The notes: generated by a model not told the origin, from the letters alone. Shown: positions 1-9,123, numbered from the stretch's first letter. The stretch: 64,000 nucleotides of DNA from Apilactobacillus kunkeei (GCF_001308195.1 NZ_JXDF01000017.1:248001-312000), one strand, 5' to 3'. Made by a program: numbers and translations.

Positions 1-32
1 TAGTAACATTAGATTGGAGTATTTGTTTATTT

Positions 33-389
33 ATGAAAAAAGCATCATCAATTTTTACTAAATCAGTATACACTTTGTTGGAATTTTCTTTAATGTTAGC
101 TACAGTGTTAGGGATTGGTTTCAACTGGGAATCAGCTTCAACTTACTCAAATAGTTTGAAAATAGATTTTCTAATTTTCATTCAAATTATATTTGTATTG
201 TTAGCATTAATTCAAATCATATCTTTCTACATAAATAAAATCGATTTAAAGAAAGAAATAATCATTTCTGCAACACTATTTATATTGGCCATGATTCTTT
301 ACATACTACATGAATCTACAATTCAATTTCTTGTATGTATTTTACTTATCCTTATTTTAATGATAATTGACAAAAAATATTTGGCTTAA
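33..389 (+). CDS. Small hydrophobic membrane protein, unknown function
   Basis: I do not recognise a family. The 118-residue product is almost wholly hydrophobic, with about four predicted membrane segments (near residues 10-29, 45-66, 75-92 and 97-113) and a short basic N-terminus. A GGAG lies at 16-19, 13 bases before the ATG, which is a long spacing. The frame stays open to the left edge of the window, so a longer protein beginning outside cannot be excluded. A strong terminator follows at once. It sits beside an integration-like scar next to tRNA-Ser, so it may be cargo left from a mobile element; this is inference. Confidence 0.6.
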   Translation: MKKASSIFTKSVYTLLEFSLMLATVLGIGFNWESASTYSNSLKIDFLIFIQIIFVLLALIQIISFYINKIDLKKEIIISATLFILAMILYILHESTIQFLVCILLILILMIIDKKYLA

Positions 390-405
390 ATTAAAATGAC
401 TAAAC

Positions 406-443
406 AAAAAGCACCCTACTATCTGTATAGTGAGGTGCTTTTT
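406..443 (+). terminator. Rho-independent terminator after the membrane-protein gene
   Basis: An inverted repeat pairs AAAAAGCACC (406-415) with GGTGCTTTTT (434-443), extended inward by ACTAT/ATAGT around a CTGT loop. It ends in a U run and starts 16 bases after the stop codon. Confidence 0.85.
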
Positions 444-517
444 ATTTTACATTTATGATCATGAATGTATCAAAAGGAGAGTACATGTATAGGAGGCGTA
501 TTAAAAAGAAAATAAAA

Positions 518-561
518 ATGCAGTTAAAAAATTAAGTAGTTACTTAAATTTCTAACTGCAT
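518..561. repeat. Hairpin inside the tRNA-Ser scar
   Basis: ATGCAGTTA (518-526) pairs with TAACTGCAT (553-561), with further imperfect A/T-rich pairing inward. It is flanked by A runs on the left and right, so it could be a terminator read toward either side, perhaps left from a lost gene of the integrated element. Confidence 0.5.
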
Positions 562-566
562 AAAAA

Positions 567-588
567 TGACGTAGTTTTGACGTAGTTT
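567..588. repeat. Tandem 11-mer, possible integrase arm sites
   Basis: TGACGTAGTTT occurs twice head to tail without a spacer. Short tandem repeats of this kind lie beside att cores of lactic acid bacterial phages, where they bind the integrase N-terminal domain. The assignment is by position and form only. Confidence 0.45.
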
Positions 589-701
589 ATAGTTAATAAT
601 AACTAACTATAAATGACTGATATGTACACCACAAATGCTTATAAACACCGTCACGTTAACGCTCATTAACAGTAATTGAACGGTATGACATTGTGGTTAA
701 A

Positions 702-787
702 GGAGAGTACAGGAGTCGAACCTGCCCGCCGGTGTTACCGGGTCGTCGGATTTCGAGTCCGATGCATTACCGCTCTGCCAACTCTCC
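702..787 (-). tRNA. tRNA-Ser (anticodon CGA)
   Basis: Read on the minus strand, the acceptor stem is GGAGAGT/ACTCTCC, the anticodon stem TCGGA/TCCGA encloses the loop CTCGAAA with anticodon CGA, a long variable arm follows (typical of class II serine tRNAs), and the T arm carries TTCGACT. CCA is not encoded: the next bases are TTT. The 5' end lies two bases behind the U run of the apt terminator, so no separate promoter fits between them. The 3' end is the core of the duplicated att-like sequence. Confidence 0.95.
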
Positions 788-789
788 AT

Positions 790-812
790 AAAAAAGGATG
801 CACTAAGCATCC
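790..812 (-). terminator. Terminator-like hairpin after apt
   Basis: GGATGC (796-801) and GCATCC (807-812) form a short stem; on the minus strand it is followed by six U residues (790-795). It begins eight bases after the apt stop codon and directly precedes tRNA-Ser. Confidence 0.7.
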
Positions 813-819
813 AATAAAT

Positions 820-1338
820 TTAGTATTTTAGTAAACTAAGAATATCGTAATCCTTAATCTTTTCTCTACCCTTTAATGCTTCAATTTCAACAATGAAAGC
901 AGCTCCAACAACAATTCCGCCTAGTTGTTCAACAAGCTTGATTGTTGCTTCAATTGTTCCACCAGTTGCAAGTAAATCATCAGTAATAAGAACTCTTTGG
1001 CCAGGCTTTACAGCATCAGAATGTAGGTAAAGTGATGACTTCCCGTATTCTAATCCGTAAGAAGCACTAACTGTCTTACCTGGTAATTTACCTTTCTTTC
1101 TAGCTGGTACGAATCCAATGCCTAAATCATAAGCGACTGGACAACCAACAATGAAGCCACGCGCTTCGGGGCCAACGATTAAGTCGACTTTCTTTTCTTT
1201 AGCATATTTTACTATCTCATCGGTAGCTTGGTGATATGCTTGTCCATCTTCCATTAATGGTGAGATATCTCTAAATAAAACACCTGGTTCTGGAAAATCT
1301 TCGTAACTTGCAATGTAGTCATGCAAATCAAGTGCCAT
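820..1338 (-). CDS. apt: Adenine phosphoribosyltransferase
   Basis: This cytosolic purine-salvage enzyme converts adenine and PRPP to AMP and pyrophosphate. The 172-residue protein has the standard family length. The PRPP-binding loop is visible as [12 protein letters not shown] near residues 117-128, and the N-terminal [20 protein letters not shown] pattern is typical of Apt. An upstream in-frame ATG at 1371 would add 11 residues, but a good AAAGGAAG ribosome site sits before the ATG at 1338, matching family N-termini. It follows recJ by 20 bases in one operon, an arrangement common in lactobacilli. A terminator follows. Confidence 0.96.
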   Translation of the reverse strand: MALDLHDYIASYEDFPEPGVLFRDISPLMEDGQAYHQATDEIVKYAKEKKVDLIVGPEARGFIVGCPVAYDLGIGFVPARKKGKLPGKTVSASYGLEYGKSSLYLHSDAVKPGQRVLITDDLLATGGTIEATIKLVEQLGGIVVGAAFIVEIEALKGREKIKDYDILSLLKY

Positions 1339-1358
1339 TAGCCAATAACTTCCTTTCA

Positions 1359-3662
1359 TTAACCCAAACAAATGCGAATAGCTTGTTTAAACTTCTCTTT
1401 ACTAATTGTCAAAAGTTGTTTTTCAGCTTCGATTTGTTTCTCTCTATTCTGGTATGCGTGACTGTTTGATAAATCACTGTTAACCAGATCAGGATTATAA
1501 TTCATAATTCCATCATTAATATAAACGAAATTTAATTCATTAAATACATCTACCATGAAGATAAATATATCACGGTCAATGCCTAAATAGCGACTAATTT
1601 CATCTACTTTATCATGTATCTGAATGTTGTTATGCGTCTTAATGAACTTAAATAGTTTAGCATATTGAGCACGGTTTGGCATCCCCTTTTTAAAAATATA
1701 ATGATTTTTGAAAAGGTAAAATGTCACGCTATTAAAACTAATTTCACTTAAAGCATCTTGCAAATGTGAAATATCACTAGGACAATCAACAATTATTATA
1801 TTATCAAATTTATCAAATGAAGACAAATCAGGATAGAGGCCAACAGTGGAGTCAGAGCCTACAAATGGACGCAACTTGTTGTATAGTTTTTCGTTAAAGA
1901 ACAAGTATGCAGCAGCTGGTTCAAACATTTCTTTTGCAACAACTTGTGTTCTTTTATCAACAATTTCAACACCACTGCTGTACATATCATCCAACATGAT
2001 TTGAATAGTTGTGCGTCCCTTCCAAGTATTCTTTTCCAAGTGACCAGCAACCTTCATTGCATCACTATTGGCCAATAGGTCATCAGCAAGTGCACCATTC
2101 TTAAATGCTAGTACATTGACCTTACTACCATGATCAACCATTTGGAATTTTAGATGACTATTATCCTTACCCATTGTTTGAACGTTAGTAACGTTTTGTG
2201 GTGTAAATTCGAATACTGGGAATTCATTATCAGTACCAAATGGTGCCAATAATTGAACTTGGTTAAACAAATCTTCGTTTACATCACTGCAACTTAAATC
2301 AGCAAAAATATTTAACGGTGCTTTGACTTGGTCTGATAATTCATGTTCTTTAGCGTATTTATCTAAATGCTCAGTTAAGGCTGTGACGTCATCTTCTTTG
2401 ATGCTTAGTCCAACAGCCATTTCGTGGCCACCAAATGAAACCATTTGATCTCTCATGCCATTAATTGCATCGAATAAATTAAATCCTTCGACACTTCTAC
2501 CTGACCCCTTTAGGATTCTGGTATTAGTATCCAAGTTCATGACGATGCTTGGTTTATGGAATTGTTCTACCAAACGACTGGCAACAATTCCAACAACGCC
2601 TTCGTGCCAGTTTTGACCGTATACGACCAACACTGCACTTTCTGGTTGAGTTTGCGCTTGAATGATTGCTTCGGTACTGATGTCTTCGACAAACTTACGA
2701 CGCTTTTTATTTTGGTCTTCAGTGTCCTTGGCTAATTCTTCGGCCTTGATATCATCAAAGGTTGTTAATAGTTCAACTCCGGAACTGGCACTACCCATTC
2801 GACCCAATGCGTTCAAACGTGGTGCTAATCCAAAACCAATGCTTTGTTCGTTGACAACTTCTTTAATCCCGGCTAGCTTAGCTAAGCTGTATAAACCTGG
2901 GCGTTCAGTGTTAGCAATCATTTGTAGACCGTACTTTACAATCACCCTGTTTTCATCAGTTAAGGAAACCAAATCGGCAACGGTTCCAATTGCGGCTAAA
3001 TCCAAGAATTCTTCTGGTAGTTCACCCAATAGCGCAGTTGCTACTTTAAAAGCGATTCCTACACCTGAGAATTCACCAAATGGGTATTCGTGGCCAGGAT
3101 ATCTAGCATGCACAATCGCATAAGCATCAGGTAATTCATCTGGCATTTGATGGTGATCGGTAATGATGACATCACATCCCATTTCGTTTGCGACATCGAC
3201 AGATTCTTTACCGGAAACACCATTATCAACTGTCACCATTAACTTGGTCCCGTCATTAATTAAACGCTTGTATACTTCAGGATTTGGACCATAACCGTCA
3301 GTGAAACGATTAGGAACAAAGTATTCAACGTTGGCACCCAAATTTTCTAGCGTTTCATACATCACCGATGTACTGGTGATTCCATCAGCATCGTAATCAC
3401 CATAAACGGTGATTTTTTCATCGTTTTCGATGGCACTAAAAATTCGTTTGCATGCCTTTTCCATATCGTGCAACAAAAAAGGATCTCTTAGATCACTCAA
3501 CTGAGGGTTTAAGAAACCATTTATCTTGTCTTCACTGTCGTATCCCTTCTCAATCAATGATTCGACAATTCTGGGGCTAATCGATAATGATTTTCCAATT
3601 GTCGTAGCATCGTTTGAGAGTTTCGTATTCGTATGTTTCCAATCAAAATTAGCGGAGATCAT
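1359..3662 (-). CDS. recJ: Single-stranded-DNA-specific exonuclease RecJ
   Basis: RecJ degrades single-stranded DNA 5' to 3' in recombination and mismatch or base-excision repair. The DHH-family metal ligands are visible: DYDAD at 89-93, DNG at 146-148 and DHH at 169-171. The DHHA1 domain with its GGHEMAVG motif lies near residue 400, followed by an OB-fold domain and a long C-terminal extension (about 570-767) of the type found in Firmicutes RecJ. At 767 residues it is normal for lactobacilli. An AAGGATTGATTAG ribosome site precedes the ATG. It lies 18 bases after rnz and leads into apt, forming an rnz-recJ-apt transcript. Confidence 0.95.
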   Translation of the reverse strand: MISANFDWKHTNTKLSNDATTIGKSLSISPRIVESLIEKGYDSEDKINGFLNPQLSDLRDPFLLHDMEKACKRIFSAIENDEKITVYGDYDADGITSTSVMYETLENLGANVEYFVPNRFTDGYGPNPEVYKRLINDGTKLMVTVDNGVSGKESVDVANEMGCDVIITDHHQMPDELPDAYAIVHARYPGHEYPFGEFSGVGIAFKVATALLGELPEEFLDLAAIGTVADLVSLTDENRVIVKYGLQMIANTERPGLYSLAKLAGIKEVVNEQSIGFGLAPRLNALGRMGSASSGVELLTTFDDIKAEELAKDTEDQNKKRRKFVEDISTEAIIQAQTQPESAVLVVYGQNWHEGVVGIVASRLVEQFHKPSIVMNLDTNTRILKGSGRSVEGFNLFDAINGMRDQMVSFGGHEMAVGLSIKEDDVTALTEHLDKYAKEHELSDQVKAPLNIFADLSCSDVNEDLFNQVQLLAPFGTDNEFPVFEFTPQNVTNVQTMGKDNSHLKFQMVDHGSKVNVLAFKNGALADDLLANSDAMKVAGHLEKNTWKGRTTIQIMLDDMYSSGVEIVDKRTQVVAKEMFEPAAAYLFFNEKLYNKLRPFVGSDSTVGLYPDLSSFDKFDNIIIVDCPSDISHLQDALSEISFNSVTFYLFKNHYIFKKGMPNRAQYAKLFKFIKTHNNIQIHDKVDEISRYLGIDRDIFIFMVDVFNELNFVYINDGIMNYNPDLVNSDLSNSHAYQNREKQIEAEKQLLTISKEKFKQAIRICLG

Positions 3663-3680
3663 CTAATCAATCCTTTTGTT

Positions 3681-4616
3681 TTAATTATTTTTTTCAAACG
3701 GTATATCAACTATATCAAAGTCCTTAACAACCTTGGTGTTATTAAAGACAGTCTTGGCTTGATTTTGTAATTCGTAAGCCATCTTACCAGTGTATCTAGC
3801 TGAAACGTGAGTAAGTAATAGGCGGCCAACATTAGCCTTAGTTGCTAACTTAGCAGCTTGCATGTTGGTTGAATGGTAGTAGTTGTGGGCTAATCTGCTT
3901 TCGCCCTTACCAAATGTACTTTCATGAACCAATACATCGGCATTTTGTGCCAAGTTGTAGCTGGTTGGGTTGCTTCTAGTATCACCAATGATAGTAACTG
4001 TTCTACCCTTTTGAGCTGGTCCAATGAAGTCTTGGCCATTAATTTCTCTACCGTCATCTAAAGTAACGGTTTCACCATTCTTAATCTTTCCGTAGACCGG
4101 ACCAGATGGAATGTTTGCTTCCTTTAGCTTATCGACAAGTAGTTCACCTTGGTGGTCCTTTTCTTCGATTCTAAAACCATAACAAGTAATTTGATGATCT
4201 AATTCACCCATGGTTACCTTAAATTTATCATCTTCAAAAACAACACCTGGTTGTGATAATTCTTCAAAATTAATCTTGTAAGCAAGTTTAGTTTGAGATA
4301 CTGATAAACTAACACGAACAAAGTCGGCAATTCCCTTTGGTCCATAAATTGTTAATGGAGTGTCGCCACCTTGGAATGAACGTGAACTTAATAGACCTGG
4401 TAAACCAAAAATATGATCACCATGTAAGTGGGTAATGAAAATTTTATTGATTTTACGAGGCTTTAAGTTAGATCTCAAGATTTGTTGTTGAGTACCTTCA
4501 CCACAATCAAACAACCATACTGAGTTGCATTCATCCAATAATTTTAATGCTGTTGCAGCCACATTTCTAAATTTACCTGGAACCCCTGATCCAGTTCCTA
4601 AAAATTCTAATTGCAT
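3681..4616 (-). CDS. rnz: Ribonuclease Z (tRNA 3' endonuclease)
   Basis: RNase Z cuts the 3' trailer from tRNA precursors that lack an encoded CCA, as the tRNA-Ser in this window does. The metallo-beta-lactamase fold shows HLHGDH at residues 63-68 and further ligands in the GDTRSN and HESTF motifs, with the C-terminal LTHVSARY block. Length (311) matches bacterial long-form RNase Z with the exosite arm (GPAQKGR region). AAGGAAAAATGAAATT precedes the ATG. It is first in the rnz-recJ-apt group; a TACAAT -10 element lies at 4659-4664 just behind the obgE terminator. Confidence 0.95.
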   Translation of the reverse strand: MQLEFLGTGSGVPGKFRNVAATALKLLDECNSVWLFDCGEGTQQQILRSNLKPRKINKIFITHLHGDHIFGLPGLLSSRSFQGGDTPLTIYGPKGIADFVRVSLSVSQTKLAYKINFEELSQPGVVFEDDKFKVTMGELDHQITCYGFRIEEKDHQGELLVDKLKEANIPSGPVYGKIKNGETVTLDDGREINGQDFIGPAQKGRTVTIIGDTRSNPTSYNLAQNADVLVHESTFGKGESRLAHNYYHSTNMQAAKLATKANVGRLLLTHVSARYTGKMAYELQNQAKTVFNNTKVVKDFDIVDIPFEKNN

Positions 4617-4658
4617 AATTTCATTTTTCCTTTTCTATTCGTAATATTCGATATATAA

Positions 4659-4664
4659 ATTGTA
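4659..4664 (-). promoter_or_regulatory. Probable extended -10 element for rnz
   Basis: On the minus strand TGC precedes TACAAT, an extended -10 form, about 40 bases ahead of the rnz start and right behind the obgE terminator. No good -35 is visible because the U run occupies that position. Confidence 0.4.
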
Positions 4665-4670
4665 GCACAT

Positions 4671-4696
4671 AAAAAAAGATGGGATTAGTCCCATCT
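4671..4696 (-). terminator. Terminator after obgE
   Basis: AGATGGGA (4677-4684) pairs with TCCCATCT (4689-4696) around a TTAG loop; on the minus strand a seven-U run follows. It starts seven bases after the obgE stop. Confidence 0.9.
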
Positions 4697-4703
4697 ACTT
4701 TTA

Positions 4704-5996
4704 TTAGTCCACAAATGAGAATGTGAAGTCTAGAATTGAGACCATGTCGCCGTCTTTTGCGCCATGTTCTCTTAGTGCGTCATCTACACCCATTCCCTTA
4801 AGCTGTCTTGCGAAACGTAGCATACTTTGGTCGTGAGTTGTATCTGTCATTTGGAATAGACGTTCAATCTTCTTACCATATAGAACCCAGACACCGTCTT
4901 CATCACGTCTAATGTTGAATGGTGCTTCTTCGTCGTCAGCATTGTATTCAACTTCTTCATCAACGTCTTCAACGTCAGTGATTGGGAACTTAGGAGTAGT
5001 TTCCAATAGGTCTGAAGTCTTAGAGATTAATTCTTTTAGACCTTCATGGGTGATTGAAGAAATAGCCAACACTTCGTGAGCTAATTCGTCATCTTTGATT
5101 TGTTCTTTAAATGTTTCTAGATTTTCAGCAGCATCAGGCATATCCATCTTGGTTGCTACCACGATTTGTGGTCGTTTTAGCAGATTTTCATCGTACTTAG
5201 CTAATTCGTCGTTAATCTTCTTGTAGTCAACATAAGGATCTCTTCCTTCTTGACCACTCATATCAACTAAGTGCAAGATGACACGTGTTCTTTCAACGTG
5301 ACGTAGGAATTGGAAACCTAAACCAATTCCAGATGATGCTCCTTCAATTAATCCAGGTAAATCTGCAATTACGAAGTCTCTACCGTCATCTAGTCTAACC
5401 ATCCCTAGGTTAGGTACCAATGTTGTAAAGTGGTATTCAGCAACCTTAGGTTTTGAACTAGTGATTGTAGATAGTAGTGTTGATTTACCAACTGATGGGA
5501 ATCCAACTAATCCAACATCAGCTAATACTTTAAGTTCTAAACGAATGTTTAATTCTTCACCAGGTTCACCGTTTTCGGCAATTTCTGGCGCTGAGTTCTT
5601 GGCAGATGCGAAGTGGGTGTTTCCACGTCCACCACGTCCACCTTTCAATGCAACATATTCATCATCCGGATTTACTAAATCAAATAACAATTGGTTGGTA
5701 TCATCGTTATATACTGATGTTCCTTCTGGAAGATAAATATATAAATCATCGGCACTCTTACCAGTCATTCGTTTATTTCCACCGTCTGCCCCGTTTTTAG
5801 CGGCAAACTTACGCTTATATCTGAAGTCCATCAAGGTGTTCATCCCTGTGTCCACAGCAAAAATAACGCTTCCTCCGCGGCCACCATCACCACCAGCAGG
5901 TCCACCGTTTGGAACGTATTTTTCTCTTCTAAAGGCAACGATTCCGTTACCACCTTTTCCTGACTTTACATTAATTTTTACTTGATCAACAAACAT
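4704..5996 (-). CDS. obgE: GTPase Obg (ribosome assembly and stress)
   Basis: Obg is an essential GTPase that binds the 50S subunit and links ribosome assembly to growth state. The glycine-rich Obg fold covers residues 1-158 (GGxGG repeats at 14-42 and 119-126). The G domain has GFPSVGKST at 165-173, DLPG at 212-215 and TKMD near 283. A C-terminal OCT domain follows an acidic linker (around 340-358). Length 430 is typical. GGAGATAAC precedes the ATG. It is a single-gene unit with its own promoter and terminator. Confidence 0.97.
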   Translation of the reverse strand: MFVDQVKINVKSGKGGNGIVAFRREKYVPNGGPAGGDGGRGGSVIFAVDTGMNTLMDFRYKRKFAAKNGADGGNKRMTGKSADDLYIYLPEGTSVYNDDTNQLLFDLVNPDDEYVALKGGRGGRGNTHFASAKNSAPEIAENGEPGEELNIRLELKVLADVGLVGFPSVGKSTLLSTITSSKPKVAEYHFTTLVPNLGMVRLDDGRDFVIADLPGLIEGASSGIGLGFQFLRHVERTRVILHLVDMSGQEGRDPYVDYKKINDELAKYDENLLKRPQIVVATKMDMPDAAENLETFKEQIKDDELAHEVLAISSITHEGLKELISKTSDLLETTPKFPITDVEDVDEEVEYNADDEEAPFNIRRDEDGVWVLYGKKIERLFQMTDTTHDQSMLRFARQLKGMGVDDALREHGAKDGDMVSILDFTFSFVD

Positions 5997-6028
5997 GTTA
6001 TCTCCGCTCTACTTTTTATTTTATACAT

Positions 6029-6057
6029 AGTATAACTTTATTTTTAAAGACCGTAAA
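6029..6057 (-). promoter_or_regulatory. Promoter of obgE
   Basis: Minus-strand -35 TTTACG (6052-6057) and -10 TATACT (6029-6034) are separated by exactly 17 bases. The start point would give a leader of about 30 bases before the obgE ATG. Confidence 0.6.
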
Positions 6058-6066
6058 CAGTCCACA

Positions 6067-7854
6067 TCATTTTTCAATATTATTTAATGAGTATTTGATA
6101 TTCTTTGCTGTTTTGGTATTAATCCCTAACGCCTCAATTTCATTAATTGGTGCGTTGGCGATTTTCTTCATTGTCTTAAACTTGTTCAATAACTTACTTC
6201 TAGTCTTTGGTCCAACTCCCTCGATTGTATCAAGTTCTGAGCTAAGTGAATGCTTAGTGTGAACTTGGCGATGGAAGTTAATCGCAAATCTATGAACTTC
6301 GTCTTGAATTCTTTGAACAAGATAGAATGCCTGACTCTTTGGATTCAACGAAATATGTTCATCCAATTGTCCAAACAATAAGTCAGCAGTCTTATGCTTA
6401 TCGTTTTTGACCATTCCGGCAACCGGAATTTCCAAGCCTAACTCATTTTCCAAGACATCTTTAACGGCATTCAATTGGATTTCTCCACCATCCATTAGAA
6501 TTAGGTCCGGTAAATCAGCATGTTCCTTCAAAAGTCTTGTATATCTTCTTCTAATAACTTCTCTGGTACTTGCTGCTTCATCAGCATGATCTTCGTTTTG
6601 GAGTTTGTATTTACGATAAGCGTTCTTATTTGGTTTCCCATCCACAAACTGAATCATGGCTGAAACAATGTCAGCCCCTTGAATATGTGAGTGGTCAAAG
6701 GCTTCAATCGTTTTGGCTGAAGCAATGTTCAAGGCCACCGCTAATTCATCAGCAGCTCCCTTAGTCTTGATGTTATCTAGTTCCATCAAACGGAACTTTT
6801 CATCCAAGACTAGCTTGGCATTCTTTTGTGCCATATCGATTAAGTCCTTCTTTTGTCCCCTTTGTGGAACCCTCACCGGTGTCCCAATTGCTTCTGAAAT
6901 CAAATCAGCATCCAATGTTTCTGGAATTAAAACTTCCTTTGGTGTTTGATGATTTTCTTCAGAATAGAACTGACCGATAAAGTCTTCCATTGTTTCAACT
7001 GGGTCATCCACAATTGGGAAACTACGCTTAACTCGTTTCAACAAACGAGCTTGTCTGATAAAGAAGATTTGAATTGAAATCCATCCATGGTTCACGTAGT
7101 AATTGAAAATGTCGCGAGGTGTGGTGTCATTTGAAATAATCTTTTGCTTTTCCACAGTGATTTCGATGTACTTCAATTGGTCCCTAATTTCAGCAGCGCG
7201 TTCATATTGTAATGAGTCCGCCGCAATCTTCATCTTTTCGGTCAACATCTTCTTGGCAATTCCCACATCACCATTTAAAAACGACTTAATGTGGCGAATT
7301 TGGTTTTGGTATTCAGACTTAGGAACCTTTTTAAAACATGCTCCCAAACATTGTCCCATGTGATAGTAAAGACAAGGTCTGTGTTGATAACCATTACATC
7401 TTCTCAATGGATAAACCTTTTGTAAGAAGTGCAAAGTTTCATCAGCAGCATATACATTTGGATATGGTCCAAAGTAGTATCCACCGTCTTTTTTAATGGT
7501 GTTAACAATCTTTAGTTGTGGATCACGTTCGTTTGTAATCTTGATGTATGGGTATCCACCATTACCTTGTTTTAACTGAATATTATAGTAAGGTCGATGC
7601 TTTTGAATCAATGTGATTTCTAGTAGGAATGCTTCTTTGTCATTAGTCGTAATAATGGTTTCAAAGTCCCTAATTTGTGAAACCAACTTGGCTGTCTTTC
7701 CCTCATGGCTACTCTTAAAGTATGATCTAACACGATTTTTTAGATTCTTTGCTTTACCAACGTAAATGATTTTACCTAGTTTATTCTTCATCAAATAACA
7801 TCCAGGTAAATCTGGTAATAATCTAAGTTTATGCTCAATGTGTGAAGTTGCCAT
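6067..7854 (-). CDS. uvrC: Excinuclease ABC subunit C
   Basis: UvrC makes both incisions around bulky DNA lesions in nucleotide excision repair, together with UvrA and UvrB, which are not in this window. Visible parts in order: GIY-YIG nuclease (PGCYLMKN... IIYVGKAKNLKNRV, residues 14-45), Cys-rich loop near 150-175, UVR domain (about 195-230) for UvrB contact, RNase H-like endonuclease domain with FDHSHIQG near 390, and C-terminal helix-hairpin-helix pairs (about 535-590). An in-frame ATG at 7884 exists, but AGGTG-ATAAA-ATG supports the start at 7854 (595 residues). No clear terminator is seen after its stop. Confidence 0.96.
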   Translation of the reverse strand: MATSHIEHKLRLLPDLPGCYLMKNKLGKIIYVGKAKNLKNRVRSYFKSSHEGKTAKLVSQIRDFETIITTNDKEAFLLEITLIQKHRPYYNIQLKQGNGGYPYIKITNERDPQLKIVNTIKKDGGYYFGPYPNVYAADETLHFLQKVYPLRRCNGYQHRPCLYYHMGQCLGACFKKVPKSEYQNQIRHIKSFLNGDVGIAKKMLTEKMKIAADSLQYERAAEIRDQLKYIEITVEKQKIISNDTTPRDIFNYYVNHGWISIQIFFIRQARLLKRVKRSFPIVDDPVETMEDFIGQFYSEENHQTPKEVLIPETLDADLISEAIGTPVRVPQRGQKKDLIDMAQKNAKLVLDEKFRLMELDNIKTKGAADELAVALNIASAKTIEAFDHSHIQGADIVSAMIQFVDGKPNKNAYRKYKLQNEDHADEAASTREVIRRRYTRLLKEHADLPDLILMDGGEIQLNAVKDVLENELGLEIPVAGMVKNDKHKTADLLFGQLDEHISLNPKSQAFYLVQRIQDEVHRFAINFHRQVHTKHSLSSELDTIEGVGPKTRSKLLNKFKTMKKIANAPINEIEALGINTKTAKNIKYSLNNIEK

Positions 7855-7885
7855 TTTATCACCTCGTTTGAAAAAACACTTCAAT

Positions 7886-7914
7886 ATGACAAATTCGATT
7901 TAATTTGCTATCAT
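7886..7914 (+). promoter_or_regulatory. Promoter of the SPJ_0845-like microprotein gene
   Basis: ATGACA (7886-7891) and TATCAT (7909-7914) are 17 bases apart, and a TG one base before the -10 makes it extended. It lies in the divergent gap between uvrC and the small + strand gene. Confidence 0.55.
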
Positions 7915-7941
7915 ATACCATAAATAAGGAGATGCATAATT

Positions 7942-8082
7942 ATGGGTTTAAATATTCAACGTAACAACGACTTAAATGCTATGTTCGATAAGTTTGCCAA
8001 ACTGGACACTAAGAACGAAGATCGCGATAAATTTTTAAAACGTAAAGATAAAAAATCAACCGATAAAAAGAAAGAAAAATAA
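7942..8082 (+). CDS. 46-residue basic microprotein, SPJ_0845-like
   Basis: The protein starts MGLNIQRNNDLNAMFDKFAK and ends in a strongly charged Lys/Asp/Glu-rich tail (residues 21-46). From memory its N-terminus resembles the small SPJ_0845-type family of Lactobacillales (function unknown); no search was possible. Support for translation: AAGGAG at 7926-7931, an own promoter upstream and a perfect terminator eight bases after the stop. It is monocistronic and divergent from uvrC. The tail suggests nucleic-acid or ribosome contact, but this is only inference. Confidence 0.75.
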   Translation: MGLNIQRNNDLNAMFDKFAKLDTKNEDRDKFLKRKDKKSTDKKKEK

Positions 8083-8089
8083 TATAATT

Positions 8090-8124
8090 TAGGCATCACA
8101 ATTAAATTGTGATGCCTATTTTTT
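8090..8124 (+). terminator. Terminator after the microprotein gene
   Basis: A perfect 13-bp stem, TAGGCATCACAAT (8090-8102) with ATTGTGATGCCTA (8106-8118), is followed by TTTTTT. It also sits just beyond the mazG-like stop on the other strand, but lacks a good U run in that direction. Confidence 0.92.
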
Positions 8125-8395
8125 ATTGTTTATTTAGGCGGTTAATATTGAATTCAGCAATTTCTTCAAAATCAATATTGTTCCATTCTGCAACTTGAGA
8201 TAGGTACCAAAGTACGTCACCCATTTCCTTAACAAGCTTTTCACGATCTAGTGAATCGCCATGGAAAGTGTACTTCTTAACTAGGTCAACAACTTGACCG
8301 GTTTCACTAGCTAAACCTAGTGCACAGTTAGTTAAGACTTGTTCATTTCCGTGTAATGTTTTGTTTGCAGCTTTTTGGTAATCGTTAAATTCCAC
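8123..8395 (-). CDS. MazG-like nucleotide pyrophosphohydrolase
   Basis: Proteins of this all-alpha NTP pyrophosphatase superfamily hydrolyse (d)NTPs to monophosphates, often non-canonical ones. The 90-residue product carries the family's metal-binding helices: ASETGQVVD near residues 29-37 (usual form GEAGEVAD) and KEMGDVLWYL near 56-65. The second Glu of the first motif is replaced by Gln, so activity may be altered. Its ATG abuts the engB stop codon without a gap, which implies translational coupling in a clpX-engB-mazG transcript or a shorter engB unit. The exact substrate cannot be told. Confidence 0.8.
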   Translation of the reverse strand: MEFNDYQKAANKTLHGNEQVLTNCALGLASETGQVVDLVKKYTFHGDSLDREKLVKEMGDVLWYLSQVAEWNNIDFEEIAEFNINRLNKQ

Positions 8396-8986
8396 TTATT
8401 TTACCCCCGTTTTACTTTCGATCCATTTCCAAACTTCTTCTTTTCCGTACTTACTTAAAGCAGAGAATAATTGTATTTCATCACCGTCGTTTAAGTCAAC
8501 AGTCTTGTTTAAAATACTTACTTCTTTATTCCACTTGCTCTTAGGAGTCTTATCCATCTTAGTAGCCAAGACTAAAGTTGGAATATCATAGTATTTTAGA
8601 AACTCGTACATTTGCAAGTCATCTTGACTTGGTGCACGTCTACCGTCAATTAATAAAACAACCCCTTTTAGTTGTCTTCTAGTGGTTAGATATGTTTCAA
8701 TCATTTCTCCCCATTTAGCACGTTGTGCCTTTGAAATTTTCGCATAACCATAACCAGGAATATCAACAAAGAATAATTTTTCATCTAAGTTGTAGAAGTT
8801 CAATGTTTGAGTCTTTCCTGGTTTGTTAGAGGTTCTAGCATAACCGTTACGGTTAATTAACACATTGGTTAAAGAAGATTTTCCCACATTGGAGCGACCA
8901 ACCAATGCAATTTCTGGATATCCATTACTTGGGTATTGTTTGGGTTCCACCGCACTGATATCGATATTGACGTTGTGTACATCCAT
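8396..8986 (-). CDS. engB: Ribosome biogenesis GTPase EngB/YsxC
   Basis: EngB is an essential GTPase for late 50S subunit assembly. G1 is GRSNVGKSS at residues 30-38, G2 lies in the [11 protein letters not shown] block, G3 is DIPG near 74 and G4 is TKMD near 142. The length of 196 is normal for the TrmE-Era-EngA-EngB-like family. A longer-looking frame across its start on the same strand (8869-9093) has no recognisable content. It lies behind clpX, an order kept across Lactobacillales, and ahead of the mazG-like gene with no gap. Confidence 0.95.
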   Translation of the reverse strand: MDVHNVNIDISAVEPKQYPSNGYPEIALVGRSNVGKSSLTNVLINRNGYARTSNKPGKTQTLNFYNLDEKLFFVDIPGYGYAKISKAQRAKWGEMIETYLTTRRQLKGVVLLIDGRRAPSQDDLQMYEFLKYYDIPTLVLATKMDKTPKSKWNKEVSILNKTVDLNDGDEIQLFSALSKYGKEEVWKWIESKTGVK

Positions 8987-9082
8987 CTTAATTCACTCGT
9001 TTCTGTAATTTTATATATCAATTTTACCATAAAAAAGGCACCTTCATAAATGCATTTACCACAAAAATACCTTTTAATTATT

Positions 9083-9123
9083 AAAAAAAACAAAAGGCCT
9101 TACAGTGTTAAACACTGTAAGGC
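9083..9123 (-). terminator. Terminator after clpX
   Basis: GCCTTACAGTGTT (9097-9109) pairs with AACACTGTAAGGC (9111-9123) to give a long stem; on the minus strand it is followed by a U-rich run with eight consecutive U. It separates clpX from engB. Confidence 0.92.

Larger units (their letters stand above)
473..711. other. Putative attachment-site scar next to tRNA-Ser
   Basis: This 312-base gene-free stretch (390-701) is not featureless. The 13 bases AAAGGAGAGTACA, which span the 3' end of tRNA-Ser at 699-711, recur at 473-485; after a 6-base insertion the match resumes (GGAGGCG against GGAGTCG). Between the copies lie a hairpin (518-526 with 553-561), a tandem 11-mer TGACGTAGTTT (567-577 and 578-588) and an inverted repeat TATAGTTA/TAACTATA (588-595, 604-611). 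Duplicated tRNA 3' ends with nearby tandem repeats are typical of tyrosine-integrase att sites with arm-type binding sites. No integrase gene is visible. Confidence 0.5.

Noticed and set aside
1339-1371. Longer apt product starting at 1371
   Set aside because: The extra 11 residues overlap the recJ end and do not match Apt N-termini; a good ribosome site supports 1338.
8869-9093. 74-codon minus-strand frame across the engB start
   Set aside because: It overlaps the engB start region in another frame, has no recognisable family and runs across the terminator-promoter gap after clpX.
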